This document shows, piece by piece, positions 8,077 through 15,830 of a stretch of DNA of 64,000 bases. Every line of letters starts with the position of its first letter. Positions within the stretch are counted from its first letter, which is position 1. Both the position numbers and the translations under genes were made by a program. The stretch is from JBNKFV01 sp050289485 (GTDB taxonomy: Bacteria; Pseudomonadota; Gammaproteobacteria; Pseudomonadales; Cellvibrionaceae). Under the pieces are notes generated by a model. It saw only the letters and a list, made by a program, of their open reading frames with translations, was not told the origin of the DNA and made no database searches. The stretch lies in assembly GCA_050289485.1 (NCBI GenBank), contig JBNKFV010000029.1, forward strand, positions 248,001 through 312,000, in the 5' to 3' direction.

Positions 8077-10710
8077 ATGCGATATTTTAAGCGGTCATTG
8101 TTGGTTTCAGCATTGTGTTGCTGTCAACCGTTATCAAGTATTGCGGAAGCTGCGGCCTCCGACAGAGATAGCACCAGCGATAGTGACAATACAACAGAGC
8201 AGGTGATTCCCAATATTATTGTCACGGGTATACGTGGCAGTCTTGGCGCCGCCAGTGCTATCAAGCGGGCGCAATTCGAAATTGTTGATGCCATCGTTGC
8301 TGAAGATATTCACAAGTTACCCGATACCACACTCACCGATGCCTTGCAGCGTGTGCCCGGTTTGCAGATTACGCGTGACCGGGACAGTGGGGGTAAAGTG
8401 TCGATTCGCGGCTTAAGTCTGCTGGAAACCACCTTGAACGGGCGCGAACAGTTTTCCGTCAACGACGCTGAAGGTTTCGGCCGCAGCCTGAATTTTGGTG
8501 GTGTACCGGCGGAAATGGTCGCTGCCGTGCACATCTATAAAACCAGTGCTGCCAATCTTGTAGAGGGCGGTGTGGCGGGATCCATTGATATGCGTACCCA
8601 CCGGCCGCAGGACTTCGAGGGAGACCGCCTGGCATTGACCTTGCGCGGTGTTCATGGAGACCTGGTGGACGAGTTGGATACCCAGTACAACACCCTGTTA
8701 AGCAAACAGTGGCAAACGTCTGCGGGCGGGCAGTGGGGAGTACTCCTGAATCTTTCTTATCTGGACCAGCATTATCGCGAAGACAAGAAAGATACCGGCG
8801 CCCCAACCGCACGCACCGATGTTTTCGAGAATCAAACGGTGTTTGTTCCCAACGGCACCTCGGAATATATCAATCAGGGTGAGCGTGAACGCCGCAGCGC
8901 CAATCTGGTGTTCCAGTGGCAGCCGACACCTGCGCTGGATCTTTACGCCGAAGGCAGCTACCTGGACTTCCAGACGTTTGAAGACACCCACCAGGTCAAT
9001 GCCGGTTTCAGCAGTTCAACCACGTTTGTCGCCGACAGTGTCGAGTTGTTTCCCGGTACCAATGACGTTCGGCGTAGCAGTTGGACCGACGCCAACCTGT
9101 CGGTACTGAGTTTTATTCGCGACACACAGGATCGTACCCGTCAGGTGGCGCTGGGCGGTAGCTGGACGGGCAGCGCGCTTACTCTTCGGGCAGACTTGTC
9201 CCATACCCGCAGCCACAACGATCTGGTGTTTCGCGGGCCGATTCTGGCAGGGAGCGCGGCGGTTTTCTCCCAGGACGTGAGTACAGAAGTCCCCGCTACC
9301 AGCGTGGATGGCACCGATTTGGCCGACGCCGCCAACTACCAGTTCAGCGCTTTGCTGGATATTTCCCGCCCTTTTGAAGGCCGGCAAACCAGCCTGCGTC
9401 TGGACGCCGAGTACGATCTGGCCGATGGCTTCTTTGATACCCTGGCCGTGGGTATGCGCCTGTCGCGGCGTAATGCCAGCAATAAACCTGGCCAGATTGT
9501 CGGTTTTGCGCTCGGCCTGAGTGATCCGTCGGTGGCCGGCTCCGGCCTTGAAAGTCGTTTTCCCTACGGTGATTACTTCCCCGGTTCGGGGGTGAGTGGG
9601 CTGGCGCCCTTTGTAACCGCCGACTTGGGTGGCGCTCGCAACGCGGAGGCTTACCGGGCCGCTTACGGCCTTGAGCCAAGAAGTGCCAGCGCCAGTCCTC
9701 TGTCACTCTGGGAAGCCGATGAAGATACCCAGGCCGTCTACCTGATGGCCGAGTTTAATGAAGAGGACGCGCTGAGCGGCAACCTTGGGCTGCGCCTGGT
9801 GCGCACAGCGGAATCCACCAGTGGTCACCAGTCCGTACCGGATACCAGTACCACAAAACCTATTGCTATCGACCATGACTACCTGGACTACCTGCCGAGC
9901 CTGAATCTGCGCTATAACCTGGCGCAAGACCTTTATTTACGTGGCGCACTGTCGCGCACCCTGACGCGGCAGAAATTCAGCGCGCTGTCGCCATCGCTGA
10001 CCTTGTTCCAGAACCTGGTCAATCCGGAATTAAGCTCGGGCAGTGCTGGCAACCCGAACCTGAAACCGGTGCGCTCCAACAACTTGGATGTGGCATTGGA
10101 GCATTATTTCGGTACGGACAGCTATTGGCATGTCGGCAGTTTTCTCAAACGGGTCGATGGTTTTGTCACTAATCTCAGTCAAGCGGAGATTCACGACGGC
10201 GTCAGTTACCAGGTAACCCGGCCAATGAACACGGGCGACGCCGATATCAAAGGTGTTGAGCTGGGTATTCAATATCTTCCGGAACCCACGGCGCACTGGT
10301 GGTCCGGTTTTGGATTACAGGCCAACTACACCTACGTGGACAGCGAAGATAACAGCCTGGTAGCGGGCGAAACCCTGCCGCTGCAGGATCTTTCCCGGCG
10401 CAGCTATAACCTGATAGGCCTATATGAGCGGAACCGGTTTTCCGCCCGTGTCGCCTACAACTGGCGTAGCCGGTTTCTCAGCTCCGTCAGTCAGCTGGTT
10501 ACTATTGGCGCCGTTCCCGTTTATACCGATGACTACGGCTGGCTGGATGCCGCCATCACCTATCGCTACAACGAGCATTTAACGCTGTCGCTGGAGGGCA
10601 CAAACCTGTTAAACACACGGCGCACATCATACTACGGGGTGACAACCCGCCCATTTCGCAGCGAAATAACTGATACGCGAATCGCTTTCAGAGTAATGCT
10701 GCAACTATGA
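8077..10710 (+). CDS. TonB-dependent outer-membrane receptor
   Basis: About 877 residues. The N-terminus is a signal peptide (MRYFKRSLLVSALCCC...AEA). It is followed by a plug domain (IIVTGIRGSLGAASAIKR, LPDTTLTDALQRVPGLQITRD, VSIRGL, NLVEGGVAGSIDMRT) and a long beta-barrel rich in alternating aromatic residues, ending RIAFRVMLQL. This plug style matches the Caulobacter/Xanthomonas-type receptors often used for carbohydrates or other organic nutrients, rather than a classic siderophore receptor; the substrate cannot be read from sequence. ATG 8077 is chosen over ATG 8065 because GAGATGG lies at proper distance and the signal peptide is better. No transporter or ExbB/TonB genes adjoin it. Confidence 0.92.
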   Translation: MRYFKRSLLVSALCCCQPLSSIAEAAASDRDSTSDSDNTTEQVIPNIIVTGIRGSLGAASAIKRAQFEIVDAIVAEDIHKLPDTTLTDALQRVPGLQITRDRDSGGKVSIRGLSLLETTLNGREQFSVNDAEGFGRSLNFGGVPAEMVAAVHIYKTSAANLVEGGVAGSIDMRTHRPQDFEGDRLALTLRGVHGDLVDELDTQYNTLLSKQWQTSAGGQWGVLLNLSYLDQHYREDKKDTGAPTARTDVFENQTVFVPNGTSEYINQGERERRSANLVFQWQPTPALDLYAEGSYLDFQTFEDTHQVNAGFSSSTTFVADSVELFPGTNDVRRSSWTDANLSVLSFIRDTQDRTRQVALGGSWTGSALTLRADLSHTRSHNDLVFRGPILAGSAAVFSQDVSTEVPATSVDGTDLADAANYQFSALLDISRPFEGRQTSLRLDAEYDLADGFFDTLAVGMRLSRRNASNKPGQIVGFALGLSDPSVAGSGLESRFPYGDYFPGSGVSGLAPFVTADLGGARNAEAYRAAYGLEPRSASASPLSLWEADEDTQAVYLMAEFNEEDALSGNLGLRLVRTAESTSGHQSVPDTSTTKPIAIDHDYLDYLPSLNLRYNLAQDLYLRGALSRTLTRQKFSALSPSLTLFQNLVNPELSSGSAGNPNLKPVRSNNLDVALEHYFGTDSYWHVGSFLKRVDGFVTNLSQAEIHDGVSYQVTRPMNTGDADIKGVELGIQYLPEPTAHWWSGFGLQANYTYVDSEDNSLVAGETLPLQDLSRRSYNLIGLYERNRFSARVAYNWRSRFLSSVSQLVTIGAVPVYTDDYGWLDAAITYRYNEHLTLSLEGTNLLNTRRTSYYGVTTRPFRSEITDTRIAFRVMLQL

Positions 10711-10907
10711 CATCCTATCAACGCGCGATTCATTGAGTCGGGAAAAGGCGCTGAGCCTGCTGCCGCAAGGCCTTTTGGCCCAGCTGCTGTTGGGTAATGC
10801 CTGCGCCGGTGAGAAAATCTAGCCTCGGCGTCAGGCAAGGACTCTTCACTCTCTGTCGCTCGGTAAACCAATGGATGATTGAGCCAACGTTGGTGGAAGA
10901 GATGCGT

Positions 10908-11558
10908 TTACAGACGTTGTTCCAACTCCAGTAAATTGATCAGGAAACGCCCAAAGTAGGTGAGGTCTTGCTCCATGGCCAAACGTGCGCCTTTGGCATC
11001 GCCAGCTTCAAGGGCTGCAAAGGCATCTTCATGAAAGTCATTGAGGCGTAGGGATAGGTCGGCACCCGTAAATATCCGGTTGAAGAGGGGGCCTATCTGT
11101 AGCCATAGCGACTCAATGGAGCGCAGTAGTATGGGATTACCACAGGCGCCGTAGAGGAGGAGGTGAAACTGGCTGTTGGCATTGAGGTAGCCCTGTACCT
11201 GGCGCTGCTCGATGGCGGTGTCCATTAGCTGCACACAATTCTTTAGCTCGCTCAGATCATCAGCCGTTAAGCGCGGGGTGGCCAGCTCGACCGCGAGACC
11301 CTCAAGTGCCAGGCGCACTTGGAGTATGTTTTCGTAGCGTTCAGGGGTTATTGATGGCACGCGCATCGAGCGCTGTTGCTCCCCCTCTAAGGCGCCCTCC
11401 GCCACCAGCCGTTGCAATGCTGCTCGAACCGGCATGGGGCTGGTTCCCCATTGTGCTGCGAGGTCGCGGATCTTTAAAGCCTGCCCGGGTTTGAAGTAGC
11501 CGGCCAGTAAACTTTCTCGAATTCGTTGATAAAGCTGTTCCTGCAAATTGTCGCTCAT
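10908..11558 (-). CDS. GntR-family transcriptional regulator, FadR subfamily (FCD domain)
   Basis: A 216-residue regulator with an N-terminal winged helix (LYQRIRESLLAGYFKPGQALKIRDLAAQWGTSPMPVRAALQRL) and an all-helical FCD effector domain. That domain includes the metal/ligand-binding pattern of the family (LNANSQFHLLLYGACGNPIL and NDFHEDAFAALEAGD). It lies divergently from a promoter region (about 11690-11803) containing two TGTGATCACA palindromes. The same pair recurs before the aminotransferase operon at 15831. This makes it the likely regulator of that operon and of itself. An amine, polyamine or amino-acid-derived effector is inferred from the neighbours. Confidence 0.9.
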   Translation of the reverse strand: MSDNLQEQLYQRIRESLLAGYFKPGQALKIRDLAAQWGTSPMPVRAALQRLVAEGALEGEQQRSMRVPSITPERYENILQVRLALEGLAVELATPRLTADDLSELKNCVQLMDTAIEQRQVQGYLNANSQFHLLLYGACGNPILLRSIESLWLQIGPLFNRIFTGADLSLRLNDFHEDAFAALEAGDAKGARLAMEQDLTYFGRFLINLLELEQRL

Positions 11559-11698
11559 ATTTCAGCTTTCCCGTGGCGGTGCAGGAAGTTGGGAAAGGGT
11601 GAGTAAGCAGTTGCGCATAATATTCTCCAGTCAATGAGATAAGTTTACGGCAACTAGCCTGATAATGTCGATTTAAGCTTCGTTGTTTTTAGATTTTT

Positions 11699-11708
11699 TG
11701 TGATCACA
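11699..11708. promoter_or_regulatory. Operator-like palindrome TGTGATCACA, copy A site 1
   Basis: A perfect 10 bp palindrome within the duplicated promoter, 62 bp before an identical one at 11761. The sequence also fits the half-sites of a CRP-like box only partly (no second distal half). A GntR/FadR dimer site is favoured because the FadR-type gene is adjacent and the pair is conserved in both promoter copies. Confidence 0.6.
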
Positions 11709-11760
11709 TTGTAGGGTTTAAAGTAAATTATATCGGGTTTTTTAGTATTTTATAGTTTTT

Positions 11761-11770
11761 TGTGATCACA
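11761..11770. promoter_or_regulatory. Operator-like palindrome TGTGATCACA, copy A site 2
   Basis: Identical to the site at 11699-11708 and about six helical turns (62 bp) downstream of it, a spacing compatible with two dimers on one DNA face and possible looping. It lies 33 bp before the remnant ATG at 11804. Confidence 0.6.
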
Positions 11771-11803
11771 AATTTATGAAGTAGTGTTAAATAAATGGTA
11801 AAT

Positions 11804-11875
11804 ATGACTGCCACTGGTATTAGTGCAACCACTGCGGGGACCTATCAGGCTGGGCTGTTCAGGGCGCCCCAGTGA
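11804..11875 (+). pseudogene. 5' remnant of the aminotransferase gene
   Basis: ATG at 11804 starts a 23-codon frame whose first residues, MTATGISATTAGT, match MTSSGISATAVET of the intact aminotransferase at 15831. Homology stops near 11843, where the frame runs into the antisense end of the LuxR-type gene and terminates at 11875. It marks the left junction of the inserted cassette and is not expected to encode a functional protein. Confidence 0.75.
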
Positions 11876-12678
11876 GCCTTGTTTTGATACAGCAGAAAGA
11901 GGTTGAAGAGTTCCGCCTGGCTGTTGATTTGCAGCTTTGCGTAGAGGTGCTTACGGTGGTTCTTTACCGTGCCGAGGGTGATGCCAAGACGCTCGGCGAT
12001 GCCCTTCGACGAGTAGCCCAGCACGATCAGCCGGGCGATCTCCTGCTCGCGGTTGCTGAGGATATCGCTGGCGAAATTGTCCAGCAGGTAGAGCTCGGCC
12101 GGGTCGGCGTCACTCTGCAGGTTCAGGCTGCTGCTGAGCCAGAACTGCTCGACCATCGCTTGCAGTACTGGAAACAGGGTGTTGATCCGCTCTGCCAGCT
12201 GCCCAGGATCGACACGTTGGCGGTGGCTGTAAAAACCGAACGATAGGCCCAGGCTCTGGGTATCGGAGAGCTGGAAAAAGCACATTGCCTCGTCGTACAG
12301 GCCGAGCGGGGCATAGTACTCGCGGAAATAGTCGGACTGGCGGAACCCCGGTGGGGCGACGGCGTCGAGGGTGCTGAAGTGCGGTTCTGGGTGCCTGAGC
12401 CAGTGGCGGTAGAATGGGTCGAGCAGGTACATGCGGTCACAGTAAGACTTGAGCACCTGCTGTTTCAGCGCCTCGCTGAGGTTATCCTGAAGCGCGACCG
12501 GGCGGCGCTCCTGTTCCATGAAAAAGAGCACGTAGTGGATCCCGGGGAAGTACTGTTCCAGCATACCGCCGATCGACTGCAGGAACTGCGGGCTGCGCAT
12601 GGTCCGCACCAGTTCGGCCAAGGGCTCGAGCGTGGCGGCCAGGGGGCTGTTGTCGGGAGTGGTCGGCGCTAGATTCAT
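11845..12678 (-). CDS. LuxR-family transcriptional regulator without receiver domain
   Basis: About 277 residues. The C-terminal ~65 form a LuxR helix-turn-helix (LSNREQEIARLIVLGYSSKGIAERLGITLGTVKNHRKHLYAKLQ). The N-terminal ~200 residues have no phospho-acceptor receiver and no clear acyl-homoserine-lactone pocket motifs, so the effector is unknown. I place the start at ATG 12678; the longer frame needs a TTG at 12684. Its stop codon lies at the exact left border of the inserted G+C-richer cassette. It is transcribed in the same direction as the HDAC-like and NhaC-like genes upstream but is separated from them by a strong hairpin. It is a plausible local activator of them. Confidence 0.82.
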   Translation of the reverse strand: MNLAPTTPDNSPLAATLEPLAELVRTMRSPQFLQSIGGMLEQYFPGIHYVLFFMEQERRPVALQDNLSEALKQQVLKSYCDRMYLLDPFYRHWLRHPEPHFSTLDAVAPPGFRQSDYFREYYAPLGLYDEAMCFFQLSDTQSLGLSFGFYSHRQRVDPGQLAERINTLFPVLQAMVEQFWLSSSLNLQSDADPAELYLLDNFASDILSNREQEIARLIVLGYSSKGIAERLGITLGTVKNHRKHLYAKLQINSQAELFNLFLLYQNKAHWGALNSPA

Positions 12679-12838
12679 TGGCAATGCTTTTTCGGGCGTG
12701 TTTAGAATGTTGTGTTAGGCCAGATTGTAGGGCCTCCAGTGCTTTGTCAACGTCGAACTCCTTGGGCAGGTGTCTTTCCGTTTGGGGTGCTGATTGTAGG
12801 ATTGACACAAAATTTCTAATACCCCCGCTTTTTCAGAT

Positions 12839-12865
12839 GGGCTGGCACCGTCAAGGTGCCAGCCC
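12839..12865 (-). terminator. 11 bp perfect hairpin after the HDAC-like gene
   Basis: GGGCTGGCACC and GGTGCCAGCCC flank a 5-base loop, starting 8 bp past the stop of the HDAC-like gene on the minus strand. A clear U-run is absent, so it may be a weak or Rho-assisted terminator, or a 3' mRNA-stabilising hairpin. It separates the antiporter/deacetylase pair from the LuxR-type gene. Confidence 0.55.
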
Positions 12866-12873
12866 CGTTCGGC

Positions 12874-13977
12874 TTAACGGATATCCTTCAGCAAGGGTTG
12901 CAGGCGATCAAGCAGCGCCTGCTGGTGGGGTTGCAGGCCTTGCTGTCCCCAGCGTGCGATCTCTGCTCCCATCGGGTCTGGCACTCGGATCTCGCTGTCG
13001 CTCAGCGTCTCCAGCACCGCATGGCCGCAGAAGGGCACGTAGCCTTCCGAGTAGCCGCCTTCGTGCACCATCACTAGCCGGCCGTCGCAGAGCCGGTCGG
13101 CGCAGTCGAGCAGCATCCGTGTCATCCGGGCATAGGCTTCGCTGTTGAGCATCATGCAGCCGAGTGGGTCCATTGCGCTGGCGTCGAAACCGCAGGCAAC
13201 CACGATTAGCTCCGGTCGGAACTGTTGCAGTGCCGGTATCACCAGGCTGTCGAGCGTTGTCAGGTAGGCGCCGATGCCGCAGCCAGCCGGCAGTGGCACG
13301 TTGAGGTTGTAGCCGAATCCTGCACCTTCGCCGCGTTCGTCAGCTGCGCCCATGTCAGTTGGGTAGTTGCTATCATGGTGCAACGAGATGGTCAGTACGT
13401 CTGGATTATCGTAGAACGCCTGCTGGGTGCCATTGCCGTGGTGCACGTCCCAGTCGACGACGGCAACCCGGCGCACCAGCCCCTGTGCCTGTGCCGCCAT
13501 GATCGCCACTGGAATATTGCCAAGCAGGCAGAAACCGCGGCCGCGATCCCGTTCGGCGTGGTGACCGGGCGGGCGCGACAGGCAGTAGGCGTTGTCGATC
13601 TCGCCCTTCAACACCGCTGCGACCGAAGCGATTGCCAGTCCCGCGGACTGACGCGCAATGCGGAAACTGTCCTGGCGAAAGGGGGCGTACTCGCCACCGT
13701 CGCCGAAGCCTGCCTCGCTTTCGCGCGCCAGGCGCGCCAGGTAGTCGGCGGTGTGGAAGCGCTCGAGATCTTGCAGCGAGGCGGGTTTCCCCTTTACCGG
13801 CTTTAGTTCGTCGAGCAGGCCGCTAACCTCGAGCAGGTTGCGTAATCGTCGTTTGGTTTCCGGGTTCTCGGCGGCGACGGCCGGCTGGATGAAGCCCCCG
13901 GCCTGGTCGAATATCGAGCAGGGGCCCGTATCGTGCCACATGCAGAGTTCGTGGTAGGCAAAGCCGGTTTTTCGCAT
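12874..13977 (-). CDS. HDAC-like amidohydrolase, probable acetylpolyamine amidohydrolase
   Basis: A 367-residue protein of the arginase/deacetylase fold with the complete zinc-deacetylase signature: RPPGHHAE (His139-His140), DWDVHHGNGT (Asp177 and His179 as zinc ligands), CGFDA (Asp265 ligand) and HEGGYSEG (catalytic Tyr309). Bacterial members of this class II-like group deacetylate acetylputrescine, acetylcadaverine or acetylspermidine, releasing acetate and the free polyamine. CAGGAG precedes the ATG. The gene lies 27 bp behind the NhaC-type antiporter, so the two are probably co-transcribed. A polyamine substrate is favoured by the PuuA-like gene in the neighbouring operon, but acetoin-utilisation-type or other amides cannot be excluded. 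Confidence 0.88.
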   Translation of the reverse strand: MRKTGFAYHELCMWHDTGPCSIFDQAGGFIQPAVAAENPETKRRLRNLLEVSGLLDELKPVKGKPASLQDLERFHTADYLARLARESEAGFGDGGEYAPFRQDSFRIARQSAGLAIASVAAVLKGEIDNAYCLSRPPGHHAERDRGRGFCLLGNIPVAIMAAQAQGLVRRVAVVDWDVHHGNGTQQAFYDNPDVLTISLHHDSNYPTDMGAADERGEGAGFGYNLNVPLPAGCGIGAYLTTLDSLVIPALQQFRPELIVVACGFDASAMDPLGCMMLNSEAYARMTRMLLDCADRLCDGRLVMVHEGGYSEGYVPFCGHAVLETLSDSEIRVPDPMGAEIARWGQQGLQPHQQALLDRLQPLLKDIR

Positions 13978-14004
13978 TTTGTTATGTCTCCTGGTAGTTG
14001 TCGG

Positions 14005-15435
14005 TCAGGCCGCGAGTATGAAAAGCATCAGGCTCAGGGCGGCCGCAATCAGTACGTAGGGCAGCTGGCTCAGGGCGTGCTGCATCGGCGTGATGCCGCA
14101 GCCCCTGGCCGAAATCACGGTGGCGTCGCCGAAGAAGCAGGCGTGGCTGCCGAAGGCGCCAGCGGAAATGAGCGCGCCGAGCGTCAGCGGCATGTTGGCA
14201 TCGAGCGACTGGGCCAGCGGTACGATGATCGGTAGTGCGATGGCATAAACACCCCAGAAGGAGCCGGTACCGAACGCCAGCGCCGACAGCACCAGGAACG
14301 TCAGTGCCGGCAGCCACTGGGCGTTCATGTAGGGTGTTACGGTTTTGATCAGGTAGGGTGCCAACCCGAGCTTTTCGTTGACGGCCTGCAGTATGAAAGC
14401 GGTAAAGACGATGCCTAGCGGCACCAGCATAGTCTGCAGGCCCGCAATCAGTTCGTCGAACAGGCGCGAAAAGGGCGCAATGCGCTGGATGCTGTAGAGC
14501 ACCAGGCTCACCGCGAGCGCGCAGATGACCCCCATCAGCGCGTCGGTATCGAAATACCAGGTGGCCAGAATCAGGGTTAGCATTGGCAGCAGGAAATTCA
14601 GCAACCGCGGCGGGTGTGCTGACGTGGCACTGTCGTCGGTAGGCGCGGCCTCCCGGCAGCGTTGCTCGGCGGTTTTCATCGCGCCCAGTGGCGGTACCAC
14701 ACCGAATATCACCAGTGGCACCAACAGCACTGCGATCCAGGGATAGAAGAGGTAGGGCAGCAGTTCGAGATAGAAGCCTAAGCCTTCGCCGCTGCCGGCC
14801 AGGCCGTTGCTTTCCAGTAGGCCGGCCAGGTAGATGACCCAGGTAGAGAAGGGAATCAGCAGGCAGACCGGCGCAGCGGTGGAATCCACTAGGTAGGCAA
14901 GCATCTCGCGGGAGATCTTCAGTCGGTCGGTCACCCGGTGCATCGCGGTGCTCACGGTCAGTGCGTTGAGATAGTCGTCAATGAAGATCAGGATTCCCAG
15001 CAGCCAGCCAACCAGCAGCGTCTTGCGGCGGGTGCGGACGTGTCGGCCGACGATATCGCTGAAGGCTAGCGTGCCGCCGGAGAACTGCAGCAGCGCGATC
15101 AGGCTGCCGAACAGGCCGCAGACCAGAAAGATCCAGCCGGTGATCGGGTCCTGCATCACGGTCAGCGCCGTACTGGAAAAGTCCTGCAGCGCGCTGGCCG
15201 GCGAGAGCATCAGAAAGCCGGTCAAACTGCCGGCGATCAGCGCTTCTAGTGTGCGTCGGATTGCCAGCGCTACACCGAGAACCACCAGCGTCGGCAGCAG
15301 GCTGATGGCGCCATAGGCACCGTCGCTGCCGTGGGCCTGGTAGGCGAGAAGGGCCGCGACCAGGACGGCGATGAGTGCGATGGACGGCAGGCTCAGTCGC
15401 AAGGCCGTGCCGGGCCGGGAAAAGATGTTTTCCAT
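14005..15435 (-). CDS. NhaC-family antiporter/transporter, 476 aa
   Basis: A very hydrophobic protein with about 11-12 membrane segments and NhaC-family hallmarks in the central part (FIDDYLNALTVSTAMHRVTDR, then STAAPVCLLIPFSTW around residues 160-210) and another conserved block near the C-terminus (SAGAFGSHACFFGDATVISA). The family exchanges Na+ or organic ions for protons; some members carry malate, lactate or arginine/ornithine. Being immediately upstream of a deacetylase, it could import an acetylated amine or exchange it for a product; this is inference. AGAGGA precedes the ATG at correct spacing. It is the first intact gene of the inserted cassette. Confidence 0.87.
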   Translation of the reverse strand: MENIFSRPGTALRLSLPSIALIAVLVAALLAYQAHGSDGAYGAISLLPTLVVLGVALAIRRTLEALIAGSLTGFLMLSPASALQDFSSTALTVMQDPITGWIFLVCGLFGSLIALLQFSGGTLAFSDIVGRHVRTRRKTLLVGWLLGILIFIDDYLNALTVSTAMHRVTDRLKISREMLAYLVDSTAAPVCLLIPFSTWVIYLAGLLESNGLAGSGEGLGFYLELLPYLFYPWIAVLLVPLVIFGVVPPLGAMKTAEQRCREAAPTDDSATSAHPPRLLNFLLPMLTLILATWYFDTDALMGVICALAVSLVLYSIQRIAPFSRLFDELIAGLQTMLVPLGIVFTAFILQAVNEKLGLAPYLIKTVTPYMNAQWLPALTFLVLSALAFGTGSFWGVYAIALPIIVPLAQSLDANMPLTLGALISAGAFGSHACFFGDATVISARGCGITPMQHALSQLPYVLIAAALSLMLFILAA

Positions 15436-15578
15436 CGGGCCGTTCCTCTGTTGCTATTGTTGGAGGTGGTAGATTGACTATTGATGATAGAGAGCTGGGG
15501 TCGGGAGCTAAATGTCCCCAAGGGGACATGGAGGAGGCCGGGGGAATGGTCAGGATTCGTCGGGATCTGCGGTTTCGA

Positions 15579-15704
15579 TCAGATGTCCAGCGGCTCTGCG
15601 AACAGCGCGATTGCCAGCATCAGCAGCGCTGGCAGCGGGTAGTAGAACGCGAAAGCGCGGGAGGCGAAGGCCACCACCTCAGTGATGATGTCGATGTAAG
15701 ATTC
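15579..15704 (-). pseudogene. Truncated 3' end of a membrane-protein gene
   Basis: The minus strand encodes 41 residues without a start codon, beginning ESYIDIITEVVAFASR and ending in a hydrophobic helix (LPALLMLAIALFAEPLDI) before TGA. Codon use and the helix-with-basic-boundary pattern look like the C-terminus of a multi-spanning transporter. The frame runs into the promoter repeat copy B at about 15705-15715, where coding character stops. It lies upstream of, and in the same direction as, the NhaC-type gene. It is therefore best read as a gene cut off when the cassette joined this locus. The parent family is not identified. Confidence 0.55.
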
Positions 15705-15722
15705 TTTGGCTTTTAATTTTTT

Positions 15723-15732
15723 TGTGATCACA
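15723..15732. promoter_or_regulatory. Operator-like palindrome TGTGATCACA, copy B site 1
   Basis: Same palindrome as in copy A. Its retention in two promoters that have otherwise diverged argues that it is a bound site, most simply for the FadR-type regulator encoded at 10908-11558. Confidence 0.6.
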
Positions 15733-15785
15733 TTATAGGGTTTTTAGTAAATTATATTGAGTTTATTAGTGTTTCTTGGTAATTT

Positions 15786-15795
15786 TGTGATCACA
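15786..15795. promoter_or_regulatory. Operator-like palindrome TGTGATCACA, copy B site 2
   Basis: Second palindrome of copy B, ending 35 bp before the aminotransferase ATG, a position suited to repression of the operon. Confidence 0.6.
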
Positions 15796-15830
15796 AATTA
15801 TAGTGAAACAATTTTAGATAGGTGATTAAT

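Larger units (their letters stand above)
11690..11843 (+). repeat. Duplicated promoter region, copy A (matches 15713-15868)
   Basis: This ~155 bp stretch aligns, with scattered substitutions and small gaps, to the promoter and first codons of the aminotransferase gene at 15713-15868. Both have TGTGATCACATT, then an A/T-rich tract beginning TAGGGTTT..AGTAAATTATAT, then TGTGATCACAAAT, and finally an ATG followed by near-identical codons. The two copies are direct repeats flanking the NhaC-HDAC-LuxR cassette. Copy A now faces the 3' end of luxR-type gene 11845-12678 and drives only a 23-codon remnant. Confidence 0.85.

Noticed and set aside
11845..12678. LuxR-type gene as a quorum-sensing receptor
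   Set aside because: The N-terminal domain lacks recognisable acyl-homoserine-lactone pocket residues, and no luxI-type synthase is nearby.
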